A stretch of 64,000 nt of DNA from Clostridia bacterium (GCA_017937135.1 JAGBEE010000023.1:1-64000); one strand, 5' to 3'. Shown: positions 16,110-25,705, counted from the first letter of the stretch. The notes: generated from the sequence alone by a model not told the origin. Made by a program: numbers and translations.

Positions 16110-17534
16110 TTAAAGGTTATAATATTTTTCAAATTCTGCGGGGTGTGGGATTTTGGAAAGCTCCTTACATTCTTCTCTTTTTGCTTTTATGAAGCTTTTG
16201 ATAAGCTCCTCGGGAAATACGCCACCCTCTGTGAGATAGTCGTGGTCGTTTTCAAGAGCATTAAGAGCCTCATCAAGTGATGCTGGCAAATGCTTTAGCT
16301 TTGCCTTTTCCTCATCACTTAAGTGATATAGGTTTACATCGTATGGTCCCCAACCGTTTGCATGTGGGTCGATTTTATTCTTAACGCCGTCAAGACCTGC
16401 CATAAGAATTGCTGCGTAGCAGAAATATGGATTGCAGGTTGCATCGGGATTACGAAGCTCGAAGCGACGCTTGTTTGGTGTCTTTGCGTATGCAGGAATA
16501 CGAATTACTGCGCTACGGTTAGAGGTTGCGTAGCCAATGGTAACAGGTGCTTCAAAGCCTGGAACAAGTCTTTTAAAGGAGTTTGTGCTTGGGTTTGTTA
16601 GTGCACAAAGTGAAGCGATATGCTTTAGTAGTCCACCCATAAAGTAGTGCGCTGTTTCGCTAAGATTTGCGTATGCGCCGTCCTTAGAAAATACAGGCTC
16701 GCCATCCTTCAAAAGAAGCATATGCACGTGCATACCACTGCCAGCCTCGCCATAAATTGGCTTTGGCATAAAGGTTGCTGTTTTTCCATATTTAAGAGCT
16801 GTATTATGAATGATATATTTAATCATCATTGTAGCATCAGCCATTTCGGACATTTTGCCGAGCTGTGGCTCGATTTCAAATTGTCCTGATGCTGCAACCT
16901 CGGGGTGATGGTAGTTTATATCAATGCCCATCTCCTTCATAAGAAGGCACATTTCGCTACGGCACTCGTAGGAAATATCAAATGGCTTTGCAATATGATA
17001 GTTCTTTTGCTTTTGAACAACTACGCCTTTGCCCTCTGTTGCGCTGTTCCAATATGACTGCTTAGCATCCATATTTACGCTGATAGATTTACCACTTACA
17101 TCCCAGCCGACCTGGTCGAAGAGGTAAAACTCAAATTCCGGAAGGATAAGCATCGTATCTGCTATGCCAGTATCCTTCATATATTTTTCTGCTGCGAGAA
17201 CTATATTTCGTGGGTATTGTGCAAGTGGACGATTTTCGGGATTATCTATAATCATAGCATTTCCCGTCATAGAAAGTGTTGGGATTTCGCAAAATGGGTC
17301 TATTACTGCTGTGTTGGGGTCCGGTATAAATACCATATCGCTTTTTTCAACTACTGCGTAGCCATAGTTTGAGGCATCAAAGCCGATACCGCTTTTCATT
17401 GTATCCTCTGAAAAGTTTTGCGCGGGAATTGTTACGTGTCTATATTGACCGTTGATGTCAACCATTTTAAAGTCAACCATCTTTATTCCCTTTTCCTTAA
17501 TTAGTGCTAAAATATCCTGTACAGATTTAGACAT
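16110..17534 (-). CDS. glnA: Glutamine synthetase, type I
   Basis: 474 residues, ATG with AAAGGAGG. It converts glutamate and ammonia to glutamine with ATP. Visible hallmarks are the N-terminal VDFKMVDINGQYRHV, LPEFEFYLFD with metal-ligand glutamates, GSGMHVHMLL with the catalytic region His, the NPSTNSFKRLVPGFEAPV block and NRSAVIRIPAY. Length fits GSI. A tyrosine occurs in the NLYHL segment where adenylylated enzymes carry theirs, but this alone does not prove adenylylation. A second, type III, synthetase lies 2.4 kb away in the same orientation. Confidence 0.97.
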   Translation of the reverse strand: MSKSVQDILALIKEKGIKMVDFKMVDINGQYRHVTIPAQNFSEDTMKSGIGFDASNYGYAVVEKSDMVFIPDPNTAVIDPFCEIPTLSMTGNAMIIDNPENRPLAQYPRNIVLAAEKYMKDTGIADTMLILPEFEFYLFDQVGWDVSGKSISVNMDAKQSYWNSATEGKGVVVQKQKNYHIAKPFDISYECRSEMCLLMKEMGIDINYHHPEVAASGQFEIEPQLGKMSEMADATMMIKYIIHNTALKYGKTATFMPKPIYGEAGSGMHVHMLLLKDGEPVFSKDGAYANLSETAHYFMGGLLKHIASLCALTNPSTNSFKRLVPGFEAPVTIGYATSNRSAVIRIPAYAKTPNKRRFELRNPDATCNPYFCYAAILMAGLDGVKNKIDPHANGWGPYDVNLYHLSDEEKAKLKHLPASLDEALNALENDHDYLTEGGVFPEELIKSFIKAKREECKELSKIPHPAEFEKYYNL

Positions 17535-17564
17535 ATGCTTGTCCTCCTTTAATTATATATATTT

Positions 17565-17593
17565 ATTTTACCAAATAAAATTATTTTAGTCAA
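17565..17593 (-). promoter_or_regulatory. glnA promoter
   Basis: Minus strand TTGACT (17588-17593), 17 bp, TAAAAT (17565-17570), 31 bases before the ATG. Confidence 0.7.
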
Positions 17594-17633
17594 TATAAAT
17601 ATTTTTTCGAGCTTTTCTTACATTAAAATCTTA

Positions 17634-17662
17634 TTGACTGCTGAAAATCAATGTGCTAAAAT
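17634..17662 (+). promoter_or_regulatory. Promoter of the phosphodiesterase gene
   Basis: TTGACT, 17 bp, TAAAAT, 29 bases before the ATG at 17692; back to back with the glnA promoter. Confidence 0.7.
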
Positions 17663-17691
17663 ATGAATGTATAATATTTTTGGGGTGAATT

Positions 17692-18411
17692 ATGAACACT
17701 ATTAAATTTGAAAAGAGAAATACTCTTGTTGTCGCGCACAGAGGTCTTTCGGGAATTGAAGCAGAAAATACAAATGCTGCCTTTGTTGCAGCGGGAAATC
17801 GCTCTTATTATGGCATAGAAACTGATATACACAGAACCGTTGATGGTCACTTTGTAATAAATCACGACGGAAATTTAAAACGTATTGCAGGGGACGAGAT
17901 ATGCGTAGAGGAAGCGACGCTTGAGGAGCTTGAGAAAATAGTATTATTTGACAAGGACGGGACTAAGAATAGACTTGATTTGCGCCCGTGTACTCTACAA
18001 AATTACATTTCTATATGCAAAAAGTATGAAAAGCATTGCGTGCTTGAGCTAAAATCCGATTTTACCATTGAGGAAACAGAAAAATTTATTAGTATAATAA
18101 GTGAGCTTGAATATCTACATAACGTTACCTTTATTTCCTTTAATTATGAAAATCTAATAAAGGTGCGTAATATTTTACCAAATCAGTCTATACAGTATCT
18201 ATTCTGGGACGTAACAAACGAAGTTGTAAGCAATTTAAAGCGCGATAAAATAGATGCTGATGTACATTATCCGAGGCTTACAAAGGAAAACATTCAAATG
18301 CTCCACGATGCAGGCATCAAGGTAAACTGCTGGACTGTTGATAACAAGGACGATGCCGAGCGCCTTGCTACGTGGGGTATTGATTTTATCACATCAAATA
18401 TTCTTGAATAA
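17692..18411 (+). CDS. Glycerophosphodiester phosphodiesterase
   Basis: 239 residues. The TIM-barrel GDPD signature is complete: VVAHRGLSGIEAENT, GIETDIHRTVDGHFVINHD, CVLELKSD and the terminal VNCWTVDNKDDAERLATWGID. The enzyme cleaves deacylated phospholipids to glycerol-3-phosphate and an alcohol. It has no signal peptide, so it acts in the cytoplasm. It is a single-gene unit with its own promoter and terminator. Confidence 0.93.
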   Translation: MNTIKFEKRNTLVVAHRGLSGIEAENTNAAFVAAGNRSYYGIETDIHRTVDGHFVINHDGNLKRIAGDEICVEEATLEELEKIVLFDKDGTKNRLDLRPCTLQNYISICKKYEKHCVLELKSDFTIEETEKFISIISELEYLHNVTFISFNYENLIKVRNILPNQSIQYLFWDVTNEVVSNLKRDKIDADVHYPRLTKENIQMLHDAGIKVNCWTVDNKDDAERLATWGIDFITSNILE

Positions 18412-18414
18412 ATA

Positions 18415-18480
18415 AAAAAGGGCTGACACAAAAAGCTAATTAATGATAATTAGCAAAAAGCGTCAGTCCTTCTTGTTCTT
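18415..18480. terminator. Two-tier terminator hairpin
   Basis: Outer stem AAGGGCTGAC/GTCAGTCCTT encloses an inner stem GCTAATTA/TAATTAGC, with A/T runs outside. It separates convergent genes. Confidence 0.75.
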
Positions 18481-18485
18481 TTATT

Positions 18486-18851
18486 CTATACTAAAAATAT
18501 TGTCAAGAAAAAGACTATAAGAGTTATTATCGGCAAGACTATCATAAATATAAAATATACCGTATTTCCTCTCTTTTTCTCAGGTGGTGCTTTTTTCGCT
18601 GAAATTACCAAGCCGACAATTCCCATTATCAGAGGAGCTAAATATGCAACCGAGGCAAATATAGAATAAACTAAAACTACTAAAACGTATCCAAGGCTAT
18701 CCCAACCGTCTTCTAAATTGGGTAGATGTATTATTACCAGCAATGCAAGCACGCACGTAGTAATTATATAGATTATTGTACCAATTATCTTCAATACAGA
18801 TATTGATTTTGGATTCTTTATTTCTTGCTCTTGAATAATATTTTCGCTCAT
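18486..18851 (-). CDS. Small membrane protein, unknown
   Basis: 121 residues with a short polar N-terminus (MSENIIQEQEIKNPKSISVL) and three hydrophobic segments of about 20-25 residues. AGGAGG lies upstream of the ATG. The architecture, a charged head followed by three helices with a loop before the last one, resembles the protein at 19185-19820, and the two may be distant paralogues separated by the repeat element. No function is recognised. Confidence 0.65.
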   Translation of the reverse strand: MSENIIQEQEIKNPKSISVLKIIGTIIYIITTCVLALLVIIHLPNLEDGWDSLGYVLVVLVYSIFASVAYLAPLIMGIVGLVISAKKAPPEKKRGNTVYFIFMIVLPIITLIVFFLTIFLV

Positions 18852-18928
18852 ATATGTACCTCCTTATTGTTCCTTTTCAATTATATTATAGCATATTTAG
18901 AGCATAATGGCAATACTCCATTTTTTAG

Positions 18929-19183
18929 AAGGGGATGTTGCAATAAGTTTAGACCAAATAAGGACACATTCCCTCTTGAAATTAAGTATAAACATTTATT
19001 TTAGTAAAATTTTAAGGTTGAGAGCTTGCGTTTTTGTTGCAAGCCCTCTTCATTTTAACATCTGTTTTTTAGGCGCGACCTCGCACTCTACCGTACGAAG
19101 TACGCCTACGTGTACGAATCTCGCCTTGGGCACATATTTCACTATCCCCAAAAAGGGGCGTCGCTTAATGCGACAGCCCCTTT
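18929..19183 (+). mobile_element. 255 bp MITE-like element, copy 1
   Basis: The ends are imperfect terminal inverted repeats: left AAGGGGATGTTGCAATAAG, right (complement) AAGGGGCTGTCGCATTAAG, 16 of 19 identical. The complete element recurs inverted at 58421-58676 and half of it at 44642-44765. Inside is a hairpin (GAGAGCTTGC.../...GCAAGCCCTC) and a palindrome-rich GC segment. It encodes no transposase; an ORF across it is shared by the copies but looks spurious. The right end abuts the stop codon of the next gene. Confidence 0.85.
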
Positions 19184-19184
19184 G

Positions 19185-19820
19185 TTAGCTTACTATTAAA
19201 ATCGAAAGAATGTAGAGTATTTCCATAAAAAGTGGGGCAAAGGTTAATATTCCAAAATGAACCTTTTCTCCCGTGTGGTCGCCACTTTCATAATTTTTAA
19301 GCATATAGATAAATCCAAGCATTGCCATGGCTGTCGAGGGAATATAAAACGCAAGAGAAATCACTATCACTATAATTGCTGTAAGCATATATACAAGAAA
19401 GCCATCTGCGCTCTGGCTTGGGTCTTGTCCAAGTACGCTCACAAGCTGAATAATAAGTGTAATAAGAGCTAAGCCTGTTACAATAGCGCTTAAAATAGTG
19501 CTTGTCAGCTTATACTTTTTATAGTTACGCTTCGGTTCATTTTTGGGCTTGCCTGATACTTGCTTTTTTTCCTTCTCTTTTTTAGGCTTTTCCTTCTTTT
19601 TATGCTCTGCCTTATATACTACTGTGGTTTCTCCACCTGCTGATAGGGGATTTGATGAGTTACTTCCTAATGGATTTGCGGAATTTTCCTCGGGGAGTGG
19701 TTGTTTTTGCTCGTTTTCTTGGGAGCTTTTTTCTTCTTTATCTTGGAAATCTACTTCTTCTGTATTCAATTCGGTTTTTTCGTTTTCGAGATTTTTATCA
19801 AGGTTATTTTCCTCTGTCAT
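19185..19820 (-). CDS. Membrane protein with long charged N-terminus
   Basis: 211 residues. The first 100 are extremely polar, Glu/Lys/Asn-rich and low complexity (EKTELNTEEVDFQDKEEK and a KKKEKPKKEKEKKQ run), probably disordered in the cytoplasm. The last 105 hold three hydrophobic helices. No domain recognised. Its stop lies two bases from the end of the MITE-like element, which may have inserted just beyond the gene. It ends without its own terminator, other than hairpins in the element. Confidence 0.7.
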   Translation of the reverse strand: MTEENNLDKNLENEKTELNTEEVDFQDKEEKSSQENEQKQPLPEENSANPLGSNSSNPLSAGGETTVVYKAEHKKKEKPKKEKEKKQVSGKPKNEPKRNYKKYKLTSTILSAIVTGLALITLIIQLVSVLGQDPSQSADGFLVYMLTAIIVIVISLAFYIPSTAMAMLGFIYMLKNYESGDHTGEKVHFGILTFAPLFMEILYILSILIVS

Positions 19821-19892
19821 ATTAAAAGCCTCCCTCTTTATTAGTGTTTATTTTATTGTAGCACAGATGTAAATATTTTGCAATAAATTTAT

Positions 19893-19919
19893 AAAAAAAC
19901 GCACCTTGGGTGCGTTTTT
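19893..19919 (-). terminator. Terminator of the type III glutamine synthetase gene
   Basis: AAAAACGCACC/GGTGCGTTTTT with a three-base loop, immediately after the stop codon. Confidence 0.9.
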
Positions 19920-19921
19920 CT

Positions 19922-22009
19922 TTATCTTATACCAAACAAAAGCTCTCCATAATCTGGCATTGGCCAGTATTCTCTTGCTGTTAAGGTTTCTGCCTCGTCT
20001 GCTGTTTTTCTAAGCTCGTTCATTGTAGCAAGAACTATTGTTTCATATGATTTAGCTTTATTATAAGCTCCCTTAGTTAAGCTAACCTCTTTTCTTTTCT
20101 TTTCAAGCTCAAGGGTTATTTCATATGCTTTTGTACAAAGGGTTGAAAGCTTGGTGCATACCTGTGTTTCATAGCCTGAATCTAAGCCAAGCTCGTTTTT
20201 AACCTTTATTGTCCTTGCTAAATCCTTTGTATATTTAGATACAGCAGGTATAATAAGCTTTTTAGCCATATCTATCATTGTAAGCGCTTCGATATTGATA
20301 ATTTTTGAGTAGTTTTCAAGAAGAATTTCATATCTTGATTTTAGTTCAACCTCACTGAATACCTTATTTTTAGTGTACAAATCAATATTTTTCTTGTCAA
20401 GAAGGTGTGAAAGGGCATCGGGTGTAGATTTAAGATTAGAAAGTCCTCTCTTTTCCGCTTCCTTTATCCACTTATCGTCATATCCGTTACCATTGAAGAA
20501 AATTCTCTTATGATTCTTTATAGTTGTACGAATAAGGTTATGAAGAGTTGCATTAAAGTCGGGCGCTGCTGAAAGAATATCGTAAAACTCGTTTAATACC
20601 TGTGTTACTGCTGTATTTACTGCTGTATTAGTATCGGCAATTGAAGCTCCTGAGCCAAGCATACGGAACTCAAACTTGTTTCCTGTAAAGGCGAAGGGTG
20701 ATGTACGATTTCTGTCCGAGGTGTCCTTGGGGAACTTAGGAAGAATATGTACTCCTACACGCATTTGCTCCTTCTCTCTTGAGCCGATTTTTTCGTCATT
20801 TTCAATTGCGTTTAATATCTCTGTAAGCTCCTCGCCAAGGAAGATAGAAATTACAGCAGGTGGTGCTTCATTTGCTCCAAGACGGTGGTCATTTCCTGCG
20901 CTTGCAACTGAAATACGGAGTGCGTCCTGATACTCATCTACTGCTCTTATTACTGCGCAAAGGAAAAGCAAAAATTGTGCGTTTTCACTTGGGGTTTCTC
21001 CAGGCTCAAAAAGATTCATACCTGTATTTGTGGAAAGCGACCAGTTATTATGCTTACCACTACCGTTTACTCCTGCAAATGGCTTTTCGTGAAGTAGGCA
21101 CACAAGTCCGTGCTTCTTTGCCACCTTTTGCATAAGCTCCATTGTCAATTGGTTATGGTCTGTTGCAAGGTTGGTTGTTGTGAATACGGGAGCAAGCTCG
21201 TGCTGAGCAGGTGCTGCCTCGTTATGCTCTGTTTTTGCGAACACACCAAGAGTCCAAAGCTCATAGTCAAGGTCCTTCATAAAGGACTTAACCTGTGGCT
21301 TAATTGTTCCAAAATAGTGGTCGTCAAGCTCCTGTCCCTTAGGTGGCATTGAACCAAAAAGGGTGCGACCTGTGTAAACTAAATCGGGACGCTTGTTGTA
21401 CATATCCTTGTCAACCAAGAAGTATTCCTGCTCAGGACCTACGGTTGGCTTTACAGATGTTACGTCCTCGTTTCCAAACAAATGAAGTATTTTAAGTGCG
21501 CTCTTTCCAAGCACCTCCATTGAGCGAAGCAGGGGGGTCTTTTTATCAAGAGCCTCTCCACCATAGGAGCAAAATGCTGTAGGAATACAAAGTGCGCCAT
21601 CCTTAATAAATGCATATGAGGTTGGGTCCCACGCTGTATAGCCTCTTGCCTCAAAGGTCGCGCGAAGACCACCTGAGGGGAACGAGGATGCGTCGCTTTC
21701 ACCCTTTACAAGCTCCTTACCAGAAAACTCCATAATAACAGTAGAGTTGCTCTTAGGAGAAATAAAGCTATCGTGCTTTTCGGCAGTAATGCCTGTCATT
21801 GGCTGGAACCAGTGTGTATAGTGGGTTGCGCCCTTTTCTATTGCCCAGTCCTTCATTGCGTTCGCTACAACGTTAGCAACGGACAAATCAAGATGTCTGC
21901 CATTTTGTATTGTGTTTTGAATGGAGTCGTAAACCTCCTTGGGCAAGCGCTCCTTCATTACCTCGTCATTAAACACCATTGTGCCGAAAAATTCGGATAC
22001 TGTCTTCAT
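19922..22009 (-). CDS. glnN: Glutamine synthetase, type III
   Basis: 695 residues from the ATG at 22009, which has AAGGAG 6 bases upstream. The length, far above the 470 of GSI, and the motifs [47 protein letters not shown] and [20 protein letters not shown] identify GSIII, common in Bacteroidota and gut Clostridia. It performs the same ammonia assimilation as GSI but is usually induced under nitrogen limitation. A near-consensus promoter precedes it. Confidence 0.96.
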   Translation of the reverse strand: MKTVSEFFGTMVFNDEVMKERLPKEVYDSIQNTIQNGRHLDLSVANVVANAMKDWAIEKGATHYTHWFQPMTGITAEKHDSFISPKSNSTVIMEFSGKELVKGESDASSFPSGGLRATFEARGYTAWDPTSYAFIKDGALCIPTAFCSYGGEALDKKTPLLRSMEVLGKSALKILHLFGNEDVTSVKPTVGPEQEYFLVDKDMYNKRPDLVYTGRTLFGSMPPKGQELDDHYFGTIKPQVKSFMKDLDYELWTLGVFAKTEHNEAAPAQHELAPVFTTTNLATDHNQLTMELMQKVAKKHGLVCLLHEKPFAGVNGSGKHNNWSLSTNTGMNLFEPGETPSENAQFLLFLCAVIRAVDEYQDALRISVASAGNDHRLGANEAPPAVISIFLGEELTEILNAIENDEKIGSREKEQMRVGVHILPKFPKDTSDRNRTSPFAFTGNKFEFRMLGSGASIADTNTAVNTAVTQVLNEFYDILSAAPDFNATLHNLIRTTIKNHKRIFFNGNGYDDKWIKEAEKRGLSNLKSTPDALSHLLDKKNIDLYTKNKVFSEVELKSRYEILLENYSKIINIEALTMIDMAKKLIIPAVSKYTKDLARTIKVKNELGLDSGYETQVCTKLSTLCTKAYEITLELEKKRKEVSLTKGAYNKAKSYETIVLATMNELRKTADEAETLTAREYWPMPDYGELLFGIR

Positions 22010-22066
22010 AAAAATCTCCTTATGCCTTCGTTGAAAAACCAACGCCTATGCGCGTTTATTATTGAA

Positions 22067-22095
22067 ATTATACTATCTTTGATTTTATTTGTCAA
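22067..22095 (-). promoter_or_regulatory. Promoter of the GSIII gene
   Basis: Minus strand TTGACA (22090-22095), exactly 17 bp, TATAAT (22067-22072). Confidence 0.8.
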
Positions 22096-22166
22096 TAGGA
22101 TAATTGACACACTGTGCCTTATTTTGTCATATTTTTGAGTTTTTTATGTCTAAATTAAAATAAGTC

Positions 22167-22195
22167 TTGCAATATATATTTATTTATGGTATAAT
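22167..22195 (+). promoter_or_regulatory. purA promoter
   Basis: TTGCAA, 17 bp, TATAAT, 38 bases before the purA ATG. Confidence 0.75.
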
Positions 22196-22233
22196 ACACG
22201 CGTAAAAATAATTTCTTCTATGGGGAGGCTATA

Positions 22234-23505
22234 ATGCTTACTGCTATTGTTGGTATTAACTGGGGAGATGAAGGAAAGGGCCGTATGGTTGACCTTCTCT
22301 CTGAAAAATATGATATCGTTGTAAGATATCAGGGAGGAAATAACGCAGGTCACACTGTTGTAAATGAAAAGGGTAAATTCATCCTTAACCTTTTACCATC
22401 CGGTATCCTTCGTGACGAAACTGTTAACGTTATGGGCGGTGGTATGGTTATCGACGTTGAGCATCTTACAAAGGAAATTGAAAGCCTACGCAAGGGTGGA
22501 ATCACAATTACTCCTGACCACCTCAAAATAAGTGATAGAGCTACTATTTGTATGCCTTATCACAAGCTTATGGACATTTTGGAGGAGGATAGACTCGCTG
22601 ATAAGAAATTCGGCTCTACAAGACGTGGTATCGCTCCTGTTTACGCCGATAAGTTTATGAAAAAGACTCTTAGAATGGGCGACCTTTTCTGTCCAGATAC
22701 ACTCAAGCAAAAAATTGCCGATATCGTTGAGTGGAAGAACCTAACCGTTACATCATATGGTCACGAGCCTGTTTCTGCTGACGAAATGTATGAGTGGATT
22801 ATGACATATGCTATGCCATTCGTTCCTTATGTAACAAATACAACCGAATATCTTGACAACGCTGAAAGAAATGGTAAAAAGATTATGTTTGAGGCACAAT
22901 TGGGTGCTCTTCGTGACATTGATTTTGGTATTTATCCTTATACATCATCATCCTCTACTATCGCATCTTATGCTCCTATCGGCGCTGGTGTGCCTCACTT
23001 GAAGCTTGATGAAAGCATCGGTATTATCAAGGCATATTCAAGCTGTGTTGGCGAGGGTCCATTTACCTGTGAGCTCTTTGGTGAAAAAGGCAACGAGCTT
23101 CGCGAGGCTGGTGGCGAATACGGTGCTGCAACAGGCAGACCAAGACGTGTTGGTGGCTTTGATATCCCTGCTTCAAGATATGGTACACTCGTGCAGGGTG
23201 CTACTTGCTTGGCTCTTACAAAGCTTGATATTCTTTCTTATCTTAAGGAAATTCCTGTTTGTACAGCATACATAGTTGACGGTAAGGAAACAACATCCTT
23301 CCCAACAGGCGACAAGCTTACCAATGCTACCCCTGTTTACACAACAATGAAGGGCTGGTGCACTGATATTTCAGGCTGTAGAAAGATTGAAGATCTTCCT
23401 AAGGAAGCTCTTGATTATATTAAGTATATCGAAAAGAATATGAACTGCCCTATTAAGTATGTTTCTGTTGGTCCTTCAAGAGAGCAATATATTGAAATGT
23501 ACTAA
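22234..23505 (+). CDS. purA: Adenylosuccinate synthetase
   Basis: 423 residues, GGGAGG before the ATG. It joins IMP and aspartate with GTP to form adenylosuccinate, the first committed AMP step. Motifs: GINWGDEGKGRMVD (GTP loop and catalytic Asp), GGNNAGHTVV, GSTRRGIAPVYADK, GAATGRPRRVGGFD and TKLDIL for guanine recognition. Length matches the family. nrdR follows 27 bases later, linking adenine and deoxynucleotide supply. Confidence 0.97.
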   Translation: MLTAIVGINWGDEGKGRMVDLLSEKYDIVVRYQGGNNAGHTVVNEKGKFILNLLPSGILRDETVNVMGGGMVIDVEHLTKEIESLRKGGITITPDHLKISDRATICMPYHKLMDILEEDRLADKKFGSTRRGIAPVYADKFMKKTLRMGDLFCPDTLKQKIADIVEWKNLTVTSYGHEPVSADEMYEWIMTYAMPFVPYVTNTTEYLDNAERNGKKIMFEAQLGALRDIDFGIYPYTSSSSTIASYAPIGAGVPHLKLDESIGIIKAYSSCVGEGPFTCELFGEKGNELREAGGEYGAATGRPRRVGGFDIPASRYGTLVQGATCLALTKLDILSYLKEIPVCTAYIVDGKETTSFPTGDKLTNATPVYTTMKGWCTDISGCRKIEDLPKEALDYIKYIEKNMNCPIKYVSVGPSREQYIEMY

Positions 23506-23532
23506 TTCTTTAGCTAAACACGAGGTACTTTT

Positions 23533-23970
23533 ATGAGATGCCCACATTGCGGATTTGAAGAAAGCAAGGTTATCGACTCACGCCATATTGAAGAAAATGC
23601 AAGCATAAAAAGGCGTAGAGAGTGTCTTAGCTGTCAAGCGCGCTTTACCACGTATGAAATGGTCGAAACTATTCAGCCTATGGTAATTAAAAAGGACGGC
23701 TCACGCGAATATTTTGATAAGGGTAAATTGCTTGTCGGAATAGTTAAGGCGTGCCAAAAGCGCCCTGTAAATTCAGCGCAAATTGCAAATAAGGTTGAGG
23801 CTGATATTTTAAATTCGTTAAGAACTGAAATCACCTCTACGGAAATTGGTGAAATGACTATGAACGAGCTTATCAAGGTCGACGCTGTTGCATATATACG
23901 CTTCGTTTCTGTTTACAGAGATTTTAGTGATGTGGAAACCTTTATGCAGGAATTAAGAAAATTTTTATAA
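23533..23970 (+). CDS. nrdR: Transcriptional repressor NrdR
   Basis: 145 residues. The N-terminal zinc ribbon (CPHCG at 3-7, CLSC further on) and the ATP-cone (VIKKDGSREYFDKGKL and onward) are complete, as is the usual length. NrdR binds ATP or dATP and represses ribonucleotide reductase genes. nrdG lies in this window at 32390, but no clear NrdR box pair is seen in front of it. Confidence 0.96.
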   Translation: MRCPHCGFEESKVIDSRHIEENASIKRRRECLSCQARFTTYEMVETIQPMVIKKDGSREYFDKGKLLVGIVKACQKRPVNSAQIANKVEADILNSLRTEITSTEIGEMTMNELIKVDAVAYIRFVSVYRDFSDVETFMQELRKFL

Positions 23971-23971
23971 A

Positions 23972-24411
23972 AATACACCTCGCAGATTAGCGTGATGTCC
24001 TTAACGGACAAATCACGTTAAATGATGCTTGCCCTCACGGGCAAATGATGTTGCCTATGGCAATGATTGTTCACTTTGTGAATGATGTTGTGCCTTCGGC
24101 ACAGTGAGCAAGCATCACATCATTGAAAACGTATGTGAGCAACATCATTATGCGAAGCAATAACATCACTTTTGCGTCAGCAAAAACATCACTAACATAA
24201 AAAAGAGAGAACATTTCGGCTTATAAAACCGATTTGTTCTCTCTTTCTCTTTGTATAGGGGTTCCCCCGAAGCGAAGTATGAGCTTTTTGGGGGCGCGTA
24301 TAGGGCTTTGGGCATAGCCCAAGTATATTTAGCCGGTCAAATGCGACGCTCGCACTTAGTGGTATTTTTCAAATTCTCCGCTAAGAATATTACCCATTTG
24401 CTGCGAGGTGC
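23972..24411 (+). repeat. Cluster of small hairpins inserted in the nrdR terminator loop
   Basis: The outer arms ACACCTCGCAG (23973 on) and CTGCGAGGTGCTTTTTT (ending at about 24417) together form a normal terminator of the same style as 39376-39415, and a further pair, ATTAGCG/CGCTAA, lies just inside. Between them, at about 23987-24395, are at least seven short hairpins such as TTGCC-TAT-GGCAA, TTCAC-TTT-GTGAA and TGTGCC-TTC-GGCACA, joined by ATGATGT-type links that turn to AACATCA on the right side. The block is therefore a folded, roughly symmetric repeat element of about 400 bp with no gene. Confidence 0.75.
24200..24250 (+). terminator. Terminator inside the hairpin cluster
   Basis: AAAAAGAGAGAACA pairs with TGTTCTCTCTTTCTCT across a 21-base loop that has its own inner CGG/CCG pairing. 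Confidence 0.65.
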
Positions 24412-24415
24412 TTTT

Positions 24416-25516
24416 TTAATATAAAAGCTCTTTTGCGTATTTTTCAATTATTTCAAATGCGCCCTGTTCACGTATTAAGTGCTTGTATTTTTCTATGTAT
24501 CTTTTAAGTGCTTCCTTGTTTATTGAACGTGGTGTTGGGCTAACACGATTCTCAAAGTTTGTTCCCATTATTTTCTTCACACTTTCGACAGGAATTTTAA
24601 TACCCTTTATCATTTCATCCTCAAATGATTTGATTTCCTCATCTGTTGCTAAAAATCTGAATATTCTGTCACAAAGCCACTCCATAGCGGGCATACAGGT
24701 TGGAAAATCTCCGTCTGTGCCGAAAACTATTCTTTCATCGTATTTTGTGAAGAAATCACGGAAATATTCGGGTCTTTTCTTAAAGCCAAGATACATTTCT
24801 CCACCTGGGGTGATATCTACTGCTAAGTTTTTGTACCTGCTAAACATCATCTCAAGCTCCTCTGGGCTTGCTGACTTAAAGAAAAAGTGCGCTAAGGTTA
24901 AATTAAGCTCTGGGTTACTTTCAAGAAGAGTGTCAATTTGTGCATACATTTCTACATTTGAAATATAGTCACCCTCACCATAAAACCAGCCCTTATCCTT
25001 TAGATATTGAGGTGCATTTTCCTTGTCCCAGAATATCTCGGGGTCGTTTACGTGCATTAAAATATGTGTGCCATCCTTCTCTGCTTGCTTGAAAAATGGT
25101 GCGTATGCTTCACCGCAAATAGGATATTTAACAAGGCTATAAAGGTTTGGCTTGCCCTCAAGCATTTTTATTCCGTCAAAGCCTATCTCCATAAGCTCAT
25201 TATACTGAGTAAGTATATCCATACCCTGCATTTTTTCGGGGTTTAGAGGATATTCGGGATATATAAAGCCACCGTGAATATAAATATTATCATTTGCAAG
25301 CTTGCAAAGGGCGCAAAGGATATTGTTGCTAACATCTCTCGTGCTTGCTGCGCCAGATGGAAGGGAGGCGATATTTATTGCCTTTAGGCCTGTTACCTCT
25401 TTGTATTCCTCGTAGCCATGTAAAAAATCTACGTTTTTATTTTTATCATACCAATAGTGCATATGAAGATGTCCGTCAATTGCACCTATATCCTTAAATG
25501 TAACTTTATTTTCCAT
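24416..25516 (-). CDS. Amidohydrolase family protein
   Basis: 366 residues, AAGGAG before the ATG. The metal-binding HxH motif is present (IDGHLHMHYWYD), with a later His in ILMHVNDPEIF, another in LTLAHFFFKS and the conserved aspartate in VFGTDGDFP. This is an amidohydrolase_2-type TIM barrel, whose members are hydrolases or decarboxylases of cyclic and aromatic acids. The substrate is unknown. The gene stands alone, with the hairpin cluster behind it and the riboswitch-bearing transcript divergent in front. Confidence 0.87.
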   Translation of the reverse strand: MENKVTFKDIGAIDGHLHMHYWYDKNKNVDFLHGYEEYKEVTGLKAINIASLPSGAASTRDVSNNILCALCKLANDNIYIHGGFIYPEYPLNPEKMQGMDILTQYNELMEIGFDGIKMLEGKPNLYSLVKYPICGEAYAPFFKQAEKDGTHILMHVNDPEIFWDKENAPQYLKDKGWFYGEGDYISNVEMYAQIDTLLESNPELNLTLAHFFFKSASPEELEMMFSRYKNLAVDITPGGEMYLGFKKRPEYFRDFFTKYDERIVFGTDGDFPTCMPAMEWLCDRIFRFLATDEEIKSFEDEMIKGIKIPVESVKKIMGTNFENRVSPTPRSINKEALKRYIEKYKHLIREQGAFEIIEKYAKELLY

Positions 25517-25581
25517 AAAAAGCTGCTCCTTAAAAAATATTACACAGTTATTTTATCACCTATTATCTTAAAAATCAAGTA

Positions 25582-25610
25582 TTGACAAAGCATTTAATAG
25601 GAATTATAAT
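25582..25610 (+). promoter_or_regulatory. Consensus promoter of the cobalamin leader
   Basis: TTGACA (25582-25587), 17 bp, TATAAT (25605-25610), a perfect sigma-A promoter. Transcription should start near 25617, at the beginning of the riboswitch. Confidence 0.88.
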
Positions 25611-25619
25611 AAATATGAA

Positions 25620-25705
25620 ATATAAATATTTATGTGGGAAAGTGCGGTGCAAATCCGTCACAGCAGTCACTATCGTTAAAGTCGGAATGCCACATATTTA
25701 TTTTC
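25620..25705 (+). promoter_or_regulatory. Cobalamin riboswitch aptamer
   Basis: The core matches the cobalamin aptamer: GTGGGAAAG, then GGTGCAAATCCGTCACAGC, an adjacent CACTATCG region, and a B12-box-like GTCGGAATGCCAC that closes the closing stem with TATGTGG on the left. It lies between a consensus promoter and a DUF4430 gene, and a terminator stands between, so B12 probably lowers expression of that gene. The form is short, lacking long peripheral arms. Confidence 0.85.

Noticed and set aside
18907..19188. 93-residue ORF across the MITE-like copy, with a similar 74-residue ORF at 58355-58579
   Set aside because: The shared peptide comes only from the repeated DNA, runs on opposite sides of genes without ribosome-binding sites, and is Cys/Ser/Thr-rich without domain character. 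It is a by-product of the repeat.
23972..24411. CRISPR array
   Set aside because: Repeated units are self-complementary hairpins of differing sequence and length, not constant repeats with unique spacers, and no cas genes are near.
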